Part shown: piece by piece, positions 1 through 8,936 of the stretch | How positions within the stretch are numbered: position 1 is the first letter of the stretch | Layout of the letters: each line of letters begins with the position of its first letter | Assembly (NCBI GenBank): GCA_029260295.1 | Contig: JAJDDN010000006.1 | Span: 62,001 to 126,000 of the forward strand | From: Phycisphaerales bacterium | GTDB taxonomy: Bacteria > Planctomycetota > Phycisphaerae > Phycisphaerales > UBA1924 | Direction: 5' to 3' | Length of the DNA: 64,000 bases | Translations under genes and position numbers: made by a program | The notes under the pieces: generated by a model | What the model saw: the letters and a program-made list of their open reading frames with translations, nothing else | What the model was told of the DNA's origin: nothing | Databases searched by the model: none

Positions 1-322
1 AATGCTTGTACCACTGGCGGTCATGCTCGACGCTGATGACTTCTTTGGCGTGCGATTGCCACCAGAGTGTGCTGTTGCCGCTTCCGTACTCAAATACGAT
101 CGCCTCAGACGGGACAATACGTTCAAGAACGCGGATCGCTGGATAGGTGTACCACGGAACGGGACCATTTAGATCAACAGAAGCATTCTGTACGACAGAC
201 TGAGCCCAACCTCTTTTCCCAAGATACTGCCCAAGGAAAGAACGAACGCGCCGACGATGGACGGTACTGAGCGAAGACCAACCATTGAGCCGAGCGAGAC
301 GGTAACGATTAAGTTCAAACAT
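1..322 (-). CDS. SAM-dependent methyltransferase-like protein, 3' part outside window
   Basis: This reading frame starts at 322 and runs off the left edge, so only about 107 N-terminal residues are present. Near the edge it contains FEYGSGNSTLWW followed by VISVEHD. This looks like motif I (glycine-rich SAM loop) and the acidic motif II of class I methyltransferases, of the kind found in FkbM-like and sugar or small-molecule methyltransferases. The start is supported by an AGAGGA Shine-Dalgarno sequence nine bases upstream. The substrate cannot be told because the catalytic part is missing. The N-terminus is Arg-rich and has no signal peptide, so a cytoplasmic location is likely. Confidence 0.6.
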   Translation of the reverse strand, partial: MFELNRYRLARLNGWSSLSTVHRRRVRSFLGQYLGKRGWAQSVVQNASVDLNGPVPWYTYPAIRVLERIVPSEAIVFEYGSGNSTLWWQSHAKEVISVEHDRQWYKH

Positions 323-362
323 GAATACTTTTCCTCTGGTTCAACTCGAATCCAAAACCCTA

Positions 363-818
363 TCAACAACCAGCGAGCGATGCAGGCAACGCCCTCGGCC
401 GACCATCTCCCCCCACACACGCCAGCTCCGTTGTCGCCACCGCACACACCCCATCACTCGGCACAGACGGATCGCTCACGTCGGGTGCTTTACCCAGCCG
501 CTCGACTAGCACGATCTCGTAGGAATGATGCAACTTGACCTTGCTTGCCTTGTCCACCTTGGTGCGGATCTCGACCAGATCGTCGTACTTGAGCGGGCGG
601 CGGTATTTGACCTCGACCTTGGTCACCACCAGAAACACGCCCGCCGCTTCGAGGGCCGCGTAGCTCATGCCGACTTCGCGGAGCAGCTCGGTCCGCCCCA
701 TCTCCATCCAAGGCAGGTAGCTCGAATGATGCACCACACCCATCGGGTCGCACTCGACATAGCGGACATGGAGTTGGTGGGTTCCTGATTTGGGGTGTGT
801 TGATTGGGGGGTGGTCAT
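363..818 (-). CDS. YbgC-type acyl-CoA thioesterase (hotdog fold)
   Basis: The 151-residue product has the 4HBT hotdog signature VRYVECDPMGVVHHSSYLPW near the N-terminus, with the catalytic Asp in ECDPMGVVHH and the helix Glu-Met-Gly-Arg after it. Family members hydrolyse acyl-CoA thioesters in the cytoplasm; in Proteobacteria YbgC belongs to the Tol-Pal region, but no tol genes are nearby here. The ATG at 818 is chosen over an upstream in-frame GTG at 848. It lacks a Shine-Dalgarno sequence but has TATGGT exactly five bases upstream, the same arrangement as other genes here. It is divergent from trmB, with only 35 bases between the two start codons. The physiological substrate is unknown. Confidence 0.8.
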   Translation of the reverse strand: MTTPQSTHPKSGTHQLHVRYVECDPMGVVHHSSYLPWMEMGRTELLREVGMSYAALEAAGVFLVVTKVEVKYRRPLKYDDLVEIRTKVDKASKVKLHHSYEIVLVERLGKAPDVSDPSVPSDGVCAVATTELACVGGDGRPRALPASLAGC

Positions 819-823
819 GCCGA

Positions 824-829
824 ACCATA
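824..829 (-). promoter_or_regulatory. -10 box for leaderless thioesterase mRNA
   Basis: TATGGT on the minus strand ends five bases before the thioesterase ATG, so transcription should start at or next to the A of the start codon. No convincing -35 hexamer is visible. Confidence 0.45.
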
Positions 830-839
830 GGGCCGCGCA

Positions 840-845
840 TACACT
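840..845 (+). promoter_or_regulatory. -10 box for trmB
   Basis: TACACT ends eight bases before the trmB ATG at 854. It lies back to back with the thioesterase -10 box, so the two divergent promoters overlap. Confidence 0.4.
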
Positions 846-853
846 CACTCCCT

Positions 854-1645
854 ATGTCATTCGGACTCGGACACGGCAAACCTCTCGACAGCGCCCCAGG
901 CGTGGTCGGGGTCTCACGCGAAGAAATGCCCGAACTCCCCGACACGGTCATCACCGATCCAGAATCCGGACGGCTCGATCCTCGCACATGGTTCGCCGAT
1001 CCATCCAAACGGTTTGAACTCGAGATCGGATCGGGCAAGGGGGCGTTCCTTGTCCAGCAGGCGGATCTCGAACCAGACACCAACTTCCTTGGCATCGAAT
1101 GGGCTGGCGAGTTCGCGGCCTACACCGCCGACCGCATCCGCCGCAAGCGGGAGAACGAGGGCACGCACACCAATGTCCGCGTCCTGCACGGCGACGCCGC
1201 CCAGTTCCTGCAATGGCGATGCCCCGATGAATCGATCGATGTGCTGCACCTCTACTTCTCTGACCCCTGGCCAAAGAACAAGCACCACAAGAAACGCGTG
1301 ATCCAGCATCAGACCTTGTTTGATATCTGGCGATGCCTCAAACCCGGCGGCGAACTTCGCGTCGTCACCGACCACGACGACCTGTGGGCATGGGACCTGG
1401 CGCACTTCGACCACTGGGGCAAAGGGTCATCGGCGATGCACGAAGATTTTTCGCGCCCCAAGATCCCCGCCGCGCCTCCTGCGATTTATGAGTTCTTGAA
1501 TAGCCGCGAAGTGCTCCCCTACGAGCACACCGGTTTCGATGCCCCAGAATCCGCGGGCGAAGGCGAACTCGTCGGCACCAACTTCGAACGCAAGTTCCGC
1601 ATCGAAGGCCGGAGCTTCAATGCGGGTGTGCTTCGGAAGCTCTAA
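854..1645 (+). CDS. trmB: tRNA (guanine-N7-)-methyltransferase TrmB
   Basis: TrmB makes m7G46 in the variable loop of tRNA using SAM. The 263-residue product has the SAM loop EIGSGKG at residues 57-63 and the family hallmark FSDPWPKNKHHKKR at about 135-148, followed by the helix that ends in LKPGGELRVVTDH. An upstream in-frame ATG at 797 would add 19 residues that do not resemble TrmB and would overlap the divergent thioesterase gene. ATG 854 is therefore preferred, with TACACT eight bases before it and no Shine-Dalgarno sequence. The 3' end overlaps the convergent gene at 1642 by four bases. The protein is probably cytoplasmic and constitutive. Confidence 0.92.
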   Translation: MSFGLGHGKPLDSAPGVVGVSREEMPELPDTVITDPESGRLDPRTWFADPSKRFELEIGSGKGAFLVQQADLEPDTNFLGIEWAGEFAAYTADRIRRKRENEGTHTNVRVLHGDAAQFLQWRCPDESIDVLHLYFSDPWPKNKHHKKRVIQHQTLFDIWRCLKPGGELRVVTDHDDLWAWDLAHFDHWGKGSSAMHEDFSRPKIPAAPPAIYEFLNSREVLPYEHTGFDAPESAGEGELVGTNFERKFRIEGRSFNAGVLRKL

Positions 1646-2238
1646 GCAAAAATGGCAATCACGCCAGATAGCAATGCCAACAAAAAGAATACTCCAAAAA
1701 CGATCCAATACACACGCATCATGGAATTGTATGTTTTCTCAGATTCACTTTCCGGATGATCATTTTTGTTTGCGATAGATGTTAAAACAGTAAAGAGTTC
1801 GTCCGCTCGATCAAAATGTTCTACAAATCGAAACTTTGAATCATGCGTGAAAATTGTGAAATAGGTGCCTCCACGGCTGTATGAGCTCATGGTGTGACAG
1901 ATATCTGAATATTGGAGAGTGACCTGTTTCTTTGGCAGGATATCAAAGAAACCCTTCGGATAAATAAATCCGCGAATGACAAGACTTTTGTTGTAACTAT
2001 GAAGTTCAATGGACTTCGACCTTGAACAATCGAAGATTGAATAGAAAAGAAATGTCCAAATCGTTAATAACGGAATACAAATCGCCCAAAATATCCAACT
2101 TGTAGCAAACTCAACAGCACCAATTCCTGCGACGACGTACGCAGGCAGCAATGGAATGATCATTGCGAGATAAGCTGACAGTCGATCAGTTTGATAGACA
2201 CTCGTCGGCCTTCTCAATTTATCATTGTTCCGCTTCAC
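1642..2238 (-). CDS. Membrane protein of unknown function
   Basis: The protein of about 198 residues has two adjacent hydrophobic helices near the N-terminus (around residues 22-67) and one at the C-terminus. Between them lies a soluble stretch of about 100 residues rich in alternating hydrophobic and polar residues (SLVIRGFIYP, THDSKFRFVEHFDRADEL). This layout recalls small PH-like or bPH-domain membrane proteins, but I do not recognise the family. The start is uncertain: a GTG at 2238 follows the ATPase stop codon directly, while a TTG at 2265 would overlap that gene. Base composition is clearly more AT-rich than either neighbour, so recent acquisition is possible. It reads in the same direction as the ATPase gene. 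Confidence 0.5.
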   Translation of the reverse strand: MKRNNDKLRRPTSVYQTDRLSAYLAMIIPLLPAYVVAGIGAVEFATSWIFWAICIPLLTIWTFLFYSIFDCSRSKSIELHSYNKSLVIRGFIYPKGFFDILPKKQVTLQYSDICHTMSSYSRGGTYFTIFTHDSKFRFVEHFDRADELFTVLTSIANKNDHPESESEKTYNSMMRVYWIVFGVFFLLALLSGVIAIFA

Positions 2239-2245
2239 ATCAAAT

Positions 2246-4315
2246 TTACGCTGGTTCAGCAGCAATGCGCACGGACTGATCTCTTCGAACGCGGCGCTGG
2301 GCGGCTTGTTCTTGTTCCTTCTGGACCGTCTCGGCTTCGAGGAAGTCCTCGCCGAAGCGGAAGAGCCGGAACGAGTTGCCGATCACGAAGACATCGGGGA
2401 CAAAGTGGAAGAAGGCCGCGAAGCCGACGCCCAAGGACGCACCGAGTTGTTCGCCGCCGATGACCTGGAAAGTACCCGACGCGGCGAGCACCAAACCCAC
2501 GATGGCCATGAGAATAGAAACAACGATGTTCTGGGTGATTATGACGCGGGTTCTGCGTGCCAGTTCCATGAGGAACGGGATGCGGTTGAGTTCGTCGGTC
2601 ATCAGGGCGACGCCGGCACTGTTGGCCGCGATGTCTGAGCCGGACAAGCCCATTGCTACGCCGACATCGGATTCTGCGAGTGCTGGGCCATCATTGATGC
2701 CGTCGCCGATCATCATGACGCGGTAGCCGTCCTGACGCATCTGCTTGATCTGCTGGTGCTTCTCTTCTGGGAGACACTCGGCCTCGACCGAGTCCACGCC
2801 CGCGATCTGCCCGACGCGTTTGCCCACGCTCAGGCGGTCGCCGGTGAAGATCGCGACGAATCGGATTCCGAGTTCACGCAGGCGATCAACGACCGCCTTG
2901 GCGTTCTGACGCGGGGTGTCTTCAAGACCCACAGCCCCGAGGTACACGCCGTCCTTGACGACATGAACGCCCGACATGCCCTCGATGTGGTTCTCCACAT
3001 CGGTGACCGCGGCTGACGACTGGGGCATGAGTTCTTTGATCCACGATCCACGCCCGGCGATGATCTCGCCGATCGAGGTCTTGGCCTTGACGCCGGCCCC
3101 GTGGGTTTCTTCGAATGATCCTTCGCTGGAGACCTCGATGCGGGCCTGCTTGGCGGTGCGGAGGATTGATAAACCGAGCGGGTGGTTGGAGTGCGATTCG
3201 GCAAAGGCCGCGGCCTTGAGCAGGTCGGCACCTTCAACACCCGGAGCAGGAGCCAGACGCGAAACGCCGAACGACCCGGTCGTCAAAGTACCGGTCTTGT
3301 CCATCACCACAGCATCAACCGTTGCGGATGCTTCGAGATAGCTTGTTTTCTTGATCATCACACCCAAGCGAGCGGCAGACGCGAAGGCCGCGACCATTGC
3401 TGATGGAGATGAGAGCAGGAGAGCGGTCGGGCAGGTCACCACAAGGACCGTCACCGCACGCAGGGCCGCACCTTCGCGGACCGCGGGGTTGTCGGACTGT
3501 GAGAACAGGAAGAACACGACGGCCGCCACGGAGATTGCGACAGGAACATAGAACTGGGCGACCTGCTCGATAAGGAGCTGGCGTTCGGTCTTTGTGGACT
3601 CGGCCTCGCGGATGAGCGACGACACTTTACCAATAGTTGTATCAGCACCGACCTGAGTGACCTCGATCTCGATCGCGCCCGTCAGGTTGCTTGTGCCCGC
3701 GTAGACAGCTGAGCCGTCCTGGACTTCGACGGGCATGGACTCACCGGTGAGCGATGCTTGGTTGATTGTGGATTCGCCGGTGATAATCCGGCCGTCAACT
3801 GGCAGGTTCTCGCCGGGACGAATGCGGACGCGCTGGCCGACGCTGACCTGGCCGACCGGGACCATCTGTTCGCTACCCGAATCATCGATGATGCGGGCGT
3901 CGTCTGGAGTCAGTGAGATCAGTTGTTCGATCGCCCGCTTGGCGCCGTCGGCGGTACGGGAGACGATCTGGTCGGCGACCAGCAGGATGAACGCAAGGAA
4001 CGCGGCGGTGCCGTACTTCCCGACGGCCATCGCAGCCAAGATCGCCAGAGCCGCGAGCGAGCTTGAGGAAACCTGGTTGTTGAGGACCTCGCGGAACGAG
4101 GCGTAGAAGAGTTTCCACCCCAGGAGCAGGGCCGCGATTACGGCTGGGATGGTTGCGACGAGTTCGTTGGTCGATCCTGTCGCATTGGCGATCCAGGACA
4201 CCATCGCCAGCACGCCACCAGCGAGATAGAGGAAAATCCAGCGATCGCCCTGCAAGTCGTGGTGCGTACAGCATTGGATCGGGGAGTCATGGTCGTGTGT
4301 GTGGGTGTCACTCAT
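2246..4315 (-). CDS. P1B-type heavy-metal cation-transporting ATPase with CPT motif
   Basis: The 689-residue protein has the full P-type ATPase plan. It has a His-rich N-terminus (HTHDHD, then CCTHHD), four N-terminal membrane helices, the actuator loop TGES at 190-193, and the intramembrane metal motif CPT at 295-297. The phosphorylation site DKTGT is at 339-343, followed by the P1B nucleotide-binding dipeptide HP at 378-379 and the hinge GDGINDGPALAESDVG. There is no ferredoxin-like HMA domain; the His/Cys-rich tail may take its place. Usual P1B transporters carry CPC, CPH, SPC or TPC, so CPT is unusual and the ion cannot be assigned. The usual role is metal efflux across the inner membrane. 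TACCGA lies five bases before the ATG, resembling but not matching the leaderless pattern. Confidence 0.88.
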   Translation of the reverse strand: MSDTHTHDHDSPIQCCTHHDLQGDRWIFLYLAGGVLAMVSWIANATGSTNELVATIPAVIAALLLGWKLFYASFREVLNNQVSSSSLAALAILAAMAVGKYGTAAFLAFILLVADQIVSRTADGAKRAIEQLISLTPDDARIIDDSGSEQMVPVGQVSVGQRVRIRPGENLPVDGRIITGESTINQASLTGESMPVEVQDGSAVYAGTSNLTGAIEIEVTQVGADTTIGKVSSLIREAESTKTERQLLIEQVAQFYVPVAISVAAVVFFLFSQSDNPAVREGAALRAVTVLVVTCPTALLLSSPSAMVAAFASAARLGVMIKKTSYLEASATVDAVVMDKTGTLTTGSFGVSRLAPAPGVEGADLLKAAAFAESHSNHPLGLSILRTAKQARIEVSSEGSFEETHGAGVKAKTSIGEIIAGRGSWIKELMPQSSAAVTDVENHIEGMSGVHVVKDGVYLGAVGLEDTPRQNAKAVVDRLRELGIRFVAIFTGDRLSVGKRVGQIAGVDSVEAECLPEEKHQQIKQMRQDGYRVMMIGDGINDGPALAESDVGVAMGLSGSDIAANSAGVALMTDELNRIPFLMELARRTRVIITQNIVVSILMAIVGLVLAASGTFQVIGGEQLGASLGVGFAAFFHFVPDVFVIGNSFRLFRFGEDFLEAETVQKEQEQAAQRRVRRDQSVRIAAEPA

Positions 4316-4422
4316 AGAAGTCGGTATCCGGTAATTGTGTCGAATGAGGATATTTGCCTGCCAGCGGTGCCTGTCGGCCTCGCCAAAGGCAGGCCACTAC
4401 TGTAGGATTGGTAAGCGACCGC

Positions 4423-4441
4423 GGTGCACCATATATGCACC
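4423..4441. promoter_or_regulatory. Inverted repeat between ATPase and gpsA
   Basis: GGTGCA and TGCACC form a perfect 6-bp inverted repeat around a 7-base AT-rich centre. It sits in the 187-bp gap between the divergent metal ATPase and gpsA genes, so it could be an operator for either. No regulator gene adjoins it. Confidence 0.3.
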
Positions 4442-4502
4442 CCAGCCAGAACACTTACGCAACTGGCCCAATGACGGTTCGCTGACCAGTAAAAGGAATC
4501 GA

Positions 4503-5603
4503 ATGCCCCCCAACCCCCCAAACAACCCCAAACCCCCCAAACCCCCCAAGCCAACACCAAATGTTCCCAGAGTCTGCATTCTCGGGATCGGGCAGATGGG
4601 GTTGGTCTGCGCGGGGGCATTGACCATGCCCGACCCGCAAGGGGCCGGGAAGGCCCCCAGGGCCGATGTCACCATGTGGGGCTACGACGACAACGAGAAC
4701 GGGATCCTCGCCCAAACGCGCAAATCTGACCGCTTGCCCAGCTTCACACTTCCCGAATCCGTCCGCATCGCATTGAGCGACGCCGAGGCCCTTGCCGATG
4801 TGGACATCATCGTCAACGCGATCCCCGTCCAGTTCATCCGCAGCGTCTGGGAACGACTCAAACCACTTGTCCCGGCCAACGCCGCGGTGATCTCGGTGGC
4901 CAAGGGGATCGAGAACGACACGCTGATGCGTCCGACGCAGATCATCGCCGATGTGCTCAAGGACGACCCCGACGCTAAACCCCGCCCGCTCGGGTGCATG
5001 TCTGGGCCCGCGATTGCAACCGAACTGGCCGCGTGCCTCCCGGCGACAATGGCGGCCGCGTCCGACCATCCGGGTTTTTCTGAAACCATCCAGAAACTCT
5101 TTTCGACAAGCTGGCTCCGCATCTACACCAACCCGGATCTGATCGGCGTTGAACTCGCCGGCGCGACCAAGAATGTCATCGCGATCGCAGCCGGGATCAT
5201 CGATGGCCTCGGCGCGGGCTTCAACGCCAAGAGTGCTCTTCTTGCACGAGGGCTCGCCGAAACGACCCGGCTCGGTGAAGCGATGGGCGCCCAATCAAAG
5301 ACCTTCTATGGCATCGCGGGCGCGGGGGACCTGGCAACGACCTGCTTCTCCCCCGAAGGACGCAACCGCTCCTGCGGCGAAGCGCTGGGCAAAGGCGTCA
5401 AACTCGATCAGTACCTCCGCGACTCGCTCTGCGTTGTCGAAGGCATCGCCACCACCAGTTCGGTGATGGATCTCGCAAAGAAGTACCAGGTCGATCTCCC
5501 GATCGCTTCTGCTGTCCACGCTGTGTTGTTTGAGCACATGGACCCGGTTGATGCGATCGCGATGCTCATGAGCCGACAGCTCCGCGACGAGCAGGTGGAA
5601 TAA
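4503..5603 (+). CDS. gpsA: Glycerol-3-phosphate dehydrogenase [NAD(P)+]
   Basis: GpsA reduces dihydroxyacetone phosphate to sn-glycerol 3-phosphate for phospholipid synthesis. The 366-residue product has the Rossmann loop ILGIGQMG at about 26-33, SVAKGIENDTL, the conserved SGPAIATELA segment, and the substrate-binding region around GAGDLATTCFSPEGRNRSCG. The N-terminus carries an unusual Pro-Lys-rich leader of about 20 residues (repeated PKPPKPP) before the Rossmann strand. The ATG at 4503 follows an AAAGGA Shine-Dalgarno sequence; upstream in-frame codons translate to non-conserved sequence. The next gene starts two bases after the stop codon, so the two are probably translated from one mRNA. 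Confidence 0.93.
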   Translation: MPPNPPNNPKPPKPPKPTPNVPRVCILGIGQMGLVCAGALTMPDPQGAGKAPRADVTMWGYDDNENGILAQTRKSDRLPSFTLPESVRIALSDAEALADVDIIVNAIPVQFIRSVWERLKPLVPANAAVISVAKGIENDTLMRPTQIIADVLKDDPDAKPRPLGCMSGPAIATELAACLPATMAAASDHPGFSETIQKLFSTSWLRIYTNPDLIGVELAGATKNVIAIAAGIIDGLGAGFNAKSALLARGLAETTRLGEAMGAQSKTFYGIAGAGDLATTCFSPEGRNRSCGEALGKGVKLDQYLRDSLCVVEGIATTSSVMDLAKKYQVDLPIASAVHAVLFEHMDPVDAIAMLMSRQLRDEQVE

Positions 5604-5604
5604 C

Positions 5605-6861
5605 ATGTCCAAGCCCCGGTCCCATACCAGCGAACGAGACGCGGCGATCCGAATCATCGGCGTCCTGCGCGACGACGGGCACACCGCGTACCTCGCCGGC
5701 GGATGCGTCCGCGACCAGCTTTTGGGCGAAATTCCGAAAGATTATGATGTCGCGACCAGTGCGCACCCCGAGCACATTGCTGAGTTATTCAAGAAAACCG
5801 CCGCTGTGGGAGCTGCGTTTGGTGTGATGCTGGTGCGTGACTTCGGGCCGACCATCGAGGTTGCGACCTTCCGCTCCGATGGGCCGTATACCGATGCCCG
5901 CCGCCCGGACCATGTGCACTTCTCCTCGCCAGAAGAAGACGCCAAGCGTCGCGACTTCACGGTCAACGCGCTCTTCCTCGATCCCCATGAAGACGGCGAC
6001 ACGATTATCGATTTCGTTGGCGGCCAAGCCGACATCGAAGCGAGAATCCTCCGGGCTGTCGGCGATCCCGATGCGCGATTGAAAGAAGATCACCTGCGGG
6101 CGCTGCGCGCGGTGCGATTCGCGGCCCGGTACCAGCTGTCAATGGATCCAAAGACGAGCAACGCGATCAAAGCACACGCTTCAGAACTCCGGGGCGTGAG
6201 CATCGAGCGCATCGGGCACGAGATCCAGCGGATGATGGCACATTCATCGCGTGCTGCCGCCGCCAAGATGATTCAGGATCTGACGCTCGATGCGGTGATC
6301 TTTACCGACTCGTGCTCGTCACCAGGAATCCCAACACTGACTGCTCTCGATGACAAGGCCGACTCGATTACCGCGATGGCCGCGTGGGCCTTTGATCGGT
6401 TTGGCGAGGGCATTCTCAATCGCAAGGGAGCCGCAGGGACCAAGTGGGACCTAAAGCTCGACATGAGCAACCAAGGCAAAGAGCAGTTCATCGCCACGCT
6501 GGATATCGCCGGGCTGCTGATCTCACTATGGAACGAAATGAATACCGCCCATCGCAAGCGGCTCGCCTCTCGTCCCCACGCCTGCGGCGGGCTGACCCTC
6601 GCTCATGCGATCAATCCTCTAGCAATCGCCACCATCAACAGCGACATCGAATCCATGACCAACGATGGCATCGGGCTCGCCCCAGAGCCACTGATCTCGG
6701 GCCAAACGCTCATCGAGATGGGAAACTCCCCCGGAGAGTCGTTTAAGGCCGTTTTGGACCTCGTTTACGATGCCCAGCTTGAAGGAACGGTGGATTCTAG
6801 AAATTCAGCCTGCACTCTTGCGTCAGAACTGTTTATAAAGTATAATAAAACTGACCAGTAA
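5605..6861 (+). CDS. CCA tRNA nucleotidyltransferase / poly(A) polymerase family
   Basis: The 418-residue protein belongs to the class II nucleotidyltransferases that repair or add the 3' CCA end of tRNAs. The head domain has GGCVRDQLLG at 32-41 and the metal-binding Asp pair in DYDVAT at 46-51. These are followed by RRDFTVNALF and the RNA-binding region around KEDHLRALRAVRFAARY, where bases are selected. There is no HD domain at the C-terminus. A poly(A) polymerase (PcnB) role cannot be excluded by reading alone. The ATG is separated from the gpsA stop codon by a single base, indicating an operon with translational coupling. Confidence 0.85.
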   Translation: MSKPRSHTSERDAAIRIIGVLRDDGHTAYLAGGCVRDQLLGEIPKDYDVATSAHPEHIAELFKKTAAVGAAFGVMLVRDFGPTIEVATFRSDGPYTDARRPDHVHFSSPEEDAKRRDFTVNALFLDPHEDGDTIIDFVGGQADIEARILRAVGDPDARLKEDHLRALRAVRFAARYQLSMDPKTSNAIKAHASELRGVSIERIGHEIQRMMAHSSRAAAAKMIQDLTLDAVIFTDSCSSPGIPTLTALDDKADSITAMAAWAFDRFGEGILNRKGAAGTKWDLKLDMSNQGKEQFIATLDIAGLLISLWNEMNTAHRKRLASRPHACGGLTLAHAINPLAIATINSDIESMTNDGIGLAPEPLISGQTLIEMGNSPGESFKAVLDLVYDAQLEGTVDSRNSACTLASELFIKYNKTDQ

Positions 6862-6911
6862 CACCTCTTGTCGCTCTAAATGAGCGATTCAATCCAAACC
6901 GGAGCTCAACC

Positions 6912-8660
6912 ATGACCACATCACCAGCGACAGATTTCGTCCCAGCCGTCTTCAATGGCACCGACTGGTCCGCCGTCGAACCACTCCTCAACGCGCTCGT
7001 AGACCGCGATGTCAACACCTCAGAAGACTACGACAAGTGGCTCATGGATCGCTCCGAGCTCGAAGCGGCGATCGGCGAGTCGGCCGCCAATACCTACATC
7101 AACATGACCTGCGACACCGCAGATGAAGCGAAGCAGGCGGCGTGGACCGCGTACCTCGAAGATGTTGCCCCCAAGTTCAAACCCGTCGCGTTTGTCCTCG
7201 ATAAAAAGCTCAAAGAACTCGCCGAGAAGTTCAACAAGACCGATGGCTACCACGAGGTGCTCTACCGAGACACCGCCGCCGATGTCGATCTGTTCCGCGA
7301 TGACAATGTCCCCCTCGAAACCGAGCTCGCCAAGCTCGATCAGAACTACGACAAGATCTGCGGCAAAATGACCGTCAACTTCGACGGCGAAGAACGGACC
7401 ATGCCGATGATGGGCAAGTACTCCGAGTCCGCCGACCGTCAGGTTCGTGAAGAAGCGTGGAAAGTCGTTGCGACCCGTCGCCTCGAAGACCAAGAAGCCA
7501 TCAGCGCGATCTACGACGAGATGGTCGCCAAACGCGACCTCTGCGCCAAGAACGCGGGCTTTGACAACTATGTCCAGTACATCTACAAGGCCAAGCACCG
7601 TTTCGACTACGACACCACCCACGCCTACGCGTTCCACGACGCGATCGAGAAGCACGCGATGCCGTTTGTTGCCAAGCTCGACGCAACCCGTCAAAGAGAA
7701 CTCGGGCTCGATGCGTTGCGTCCATGGGACCTCAATGTCGATCCCAAAAGCCGCGGCGAGCTCACCCCGTTTACCGATGGCACCGATCTGGTCACCAAAA
7801 CCAAAGCCGGGCTTGACCGCCTGAGCCCCGAACTCGGCGAGATGTTCGCCACCATGGGCGACGGATCAAACACCAACGGCACCGACAACGGCAACGCCTC
7901 CTTCGACCTCGATTCCCGCAAGGGCAAAGCCCCGGGCGGGTACCAGTACATGCGTGATCGCTCGCGCAGGGCGTTCATCTTTATGAACGCCGCGGGTCAG
8001 CACCGCGATGTTGAGACGATGGTCCACGAGGCGGGCCACGCGTTCCATTCGATGTATTCTGATCAGGAACCATTGGTCTGGTACCGCAGCTCACCGATCG
8101 AGTTCGCCGAGGTCGCCTCGATGTCGATGGAACTGCTGACCATGCCGTACTGGGACGAGTTCTACCCGAGCGAGGAAGACGCCAACCGCGCGCGTCGCAA
8201 GCAGCTCGAGGGTTCGATCTCGCTGCTGCCCTGGATCGCGACGATCGATGCGTTCCAGCACTGGGTGTACCTCAACCCAACGCACAGCCGCGAAGAACGC
8301 GCCCAGGCATGGCTCGATATCGAATCCAGATTCGGCCACCAGGGTCACCGTGTTGATTTCACCGGCATCGAAAAAGAACGCAAGTTCGTCTGGCAGCGTC
8401 AGGGCCACTTGTTCGGCGTCCCGTTCTACTACATCGAGTACGGCATCGCCCAGCTCGGCGCGCTAGGAATCTGGCTGACAAGTTTGGAGCAATCCGAAGA
8501 AGCCGCCTTGGCTGTATATAAGAAAGCTCTTACCCTCGGCGGCACCCGCCCGCTCCCAGAGCTCTTTAACGCAGCAGGATTACCGTTCGACTTCGGACCC
8601 GAAACCGTTGGCCGGCTTGTAGACAGAGTCCAACTCGAGCTCGACAAACTGCCGAGCTGA
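6912..8660 (+). CDS. M3 family oligoendopeptidase
   Basis: The 582-residue protein carries the gluzincin signature HEAGHAFH, with zinc ligands H372 and H376 and catalytic E373. Farther downstream, SSPIEFAEVASMSMELL supplies the third ligand Glu. Length and motif context match the M3B oligoendopeptidase group (PepF-like), which trims peptides of roughly 5-20 residues in the cytoplasm. There is no signal peptide. The start is supported by a GGAG Shine-Dalgarno sequence nine bases upstream, in the motif CCGGAGCT that also precedes the gene at 13551. A strong terminator follows the stop codon. Confidence 0.9.
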   Translation: MTTSPATDFVPAVFNGTDWSAVEPLLNALVDRDVNTSEDYDKWLMDRSELEAAIGESAANTYINMTCDTADEAKQAAWTAYLEDVAPKFKPVAFVLDKKLKELAEKFNKTDGYHEVLYRDTAADVDLFRDDNVPLETELAKLDQNYDKICGKMTVNFDGEERTMPMMGKYSESADRQVREEAWKVVATRRLEDQEAISAIYDEMVAKRDLCAKNAGFDNYVQYIYKAKHRFDYDTTHAYAFHDAIEKHAMPFVAKLDATRQRELGLDALRPWDLNVDPKSRGELTPFTDGTDLVTKTKAGLDRLSPELGEMFATMGDGSNTNGTDNGNASFDLDSRKGKAPGGYQYMRDRSRRAFIFMNAAGQHRDVETMVHEAGHAFHSMYSDQEPLVWYRSSPIEFAEVASMSMELLTMPYWDEFYPSEEDANRARRKQLEGSISLLPWIATIDAFQHWVYLNPTHSREERAQAWLDIESRFGHQGHRVDFTGIEKERKFVWQRQGHLFGVPFYYIEYGIAQLGALGIWLTSLEQSEEAALAVYKKALTLGGTRPLPELFNAAGLPFDFGPETVGRLVDRVQLELDKLPS

Positions 8661-8689
8661 CTTTGTTGTAAAATATATAAATCTCACGA

Positions 8690-8719
8690 AACGCACTTCC
8701 ATACAGGAAGTGCGTTTTT
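8690..8719 (+). terminator. Rho-independent terminator of the M3 peptidase gene
   Basis: A perfect 10-bp stem (ACGCACTTCC with GGAAGTGCGT, 8691-8700 and 8706-8715) has a 5-base loop and is followed by a T run. Confidence 0.9.
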
Positions 8720-8761
8720 ACTTTGCGAATCACTTATATTGCATCTTACGGAGTAATTACC

Positions 8762-8881
8762 ATGAAAAAACAACTCCGCTTGGCTCCGTCAAATAAATCA
8801 AACGCAATTGAGAGCCATGGGAGAAATATATCACTTCTTTACTGCCTGGCAGTATGGGCACTGGTGATTATTCATAGGTAG
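8762..8881 (+). CDS. Possible 39-residue membrane microprotein
   Basis: A short frame starts with ATG-AAA-AAA, nine bases after a GGAG sequence, and ends in a TAG at 8881. The product is basic at the N-terminus and has one hydrophobic segment near the C-terminus (ISLLYCLAVWALVII), so it could be a single-helix membrane peptide. It lies in the 276-base gap between the M3 peptidase terminator and the secreted protein at 8937. No family is recognised and the frame may be fortuitous. Confidence 0.25.
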   Translation: MKKQLRLAPSNKSNAIESHGRNISLLYCLAVWALVIIHR

Positions 8882-8936
8882 ATCCGTCTTGCAAACTCGT
8901 ACTGAATTCTATATACTCTTATCAAGGAGAATTATT

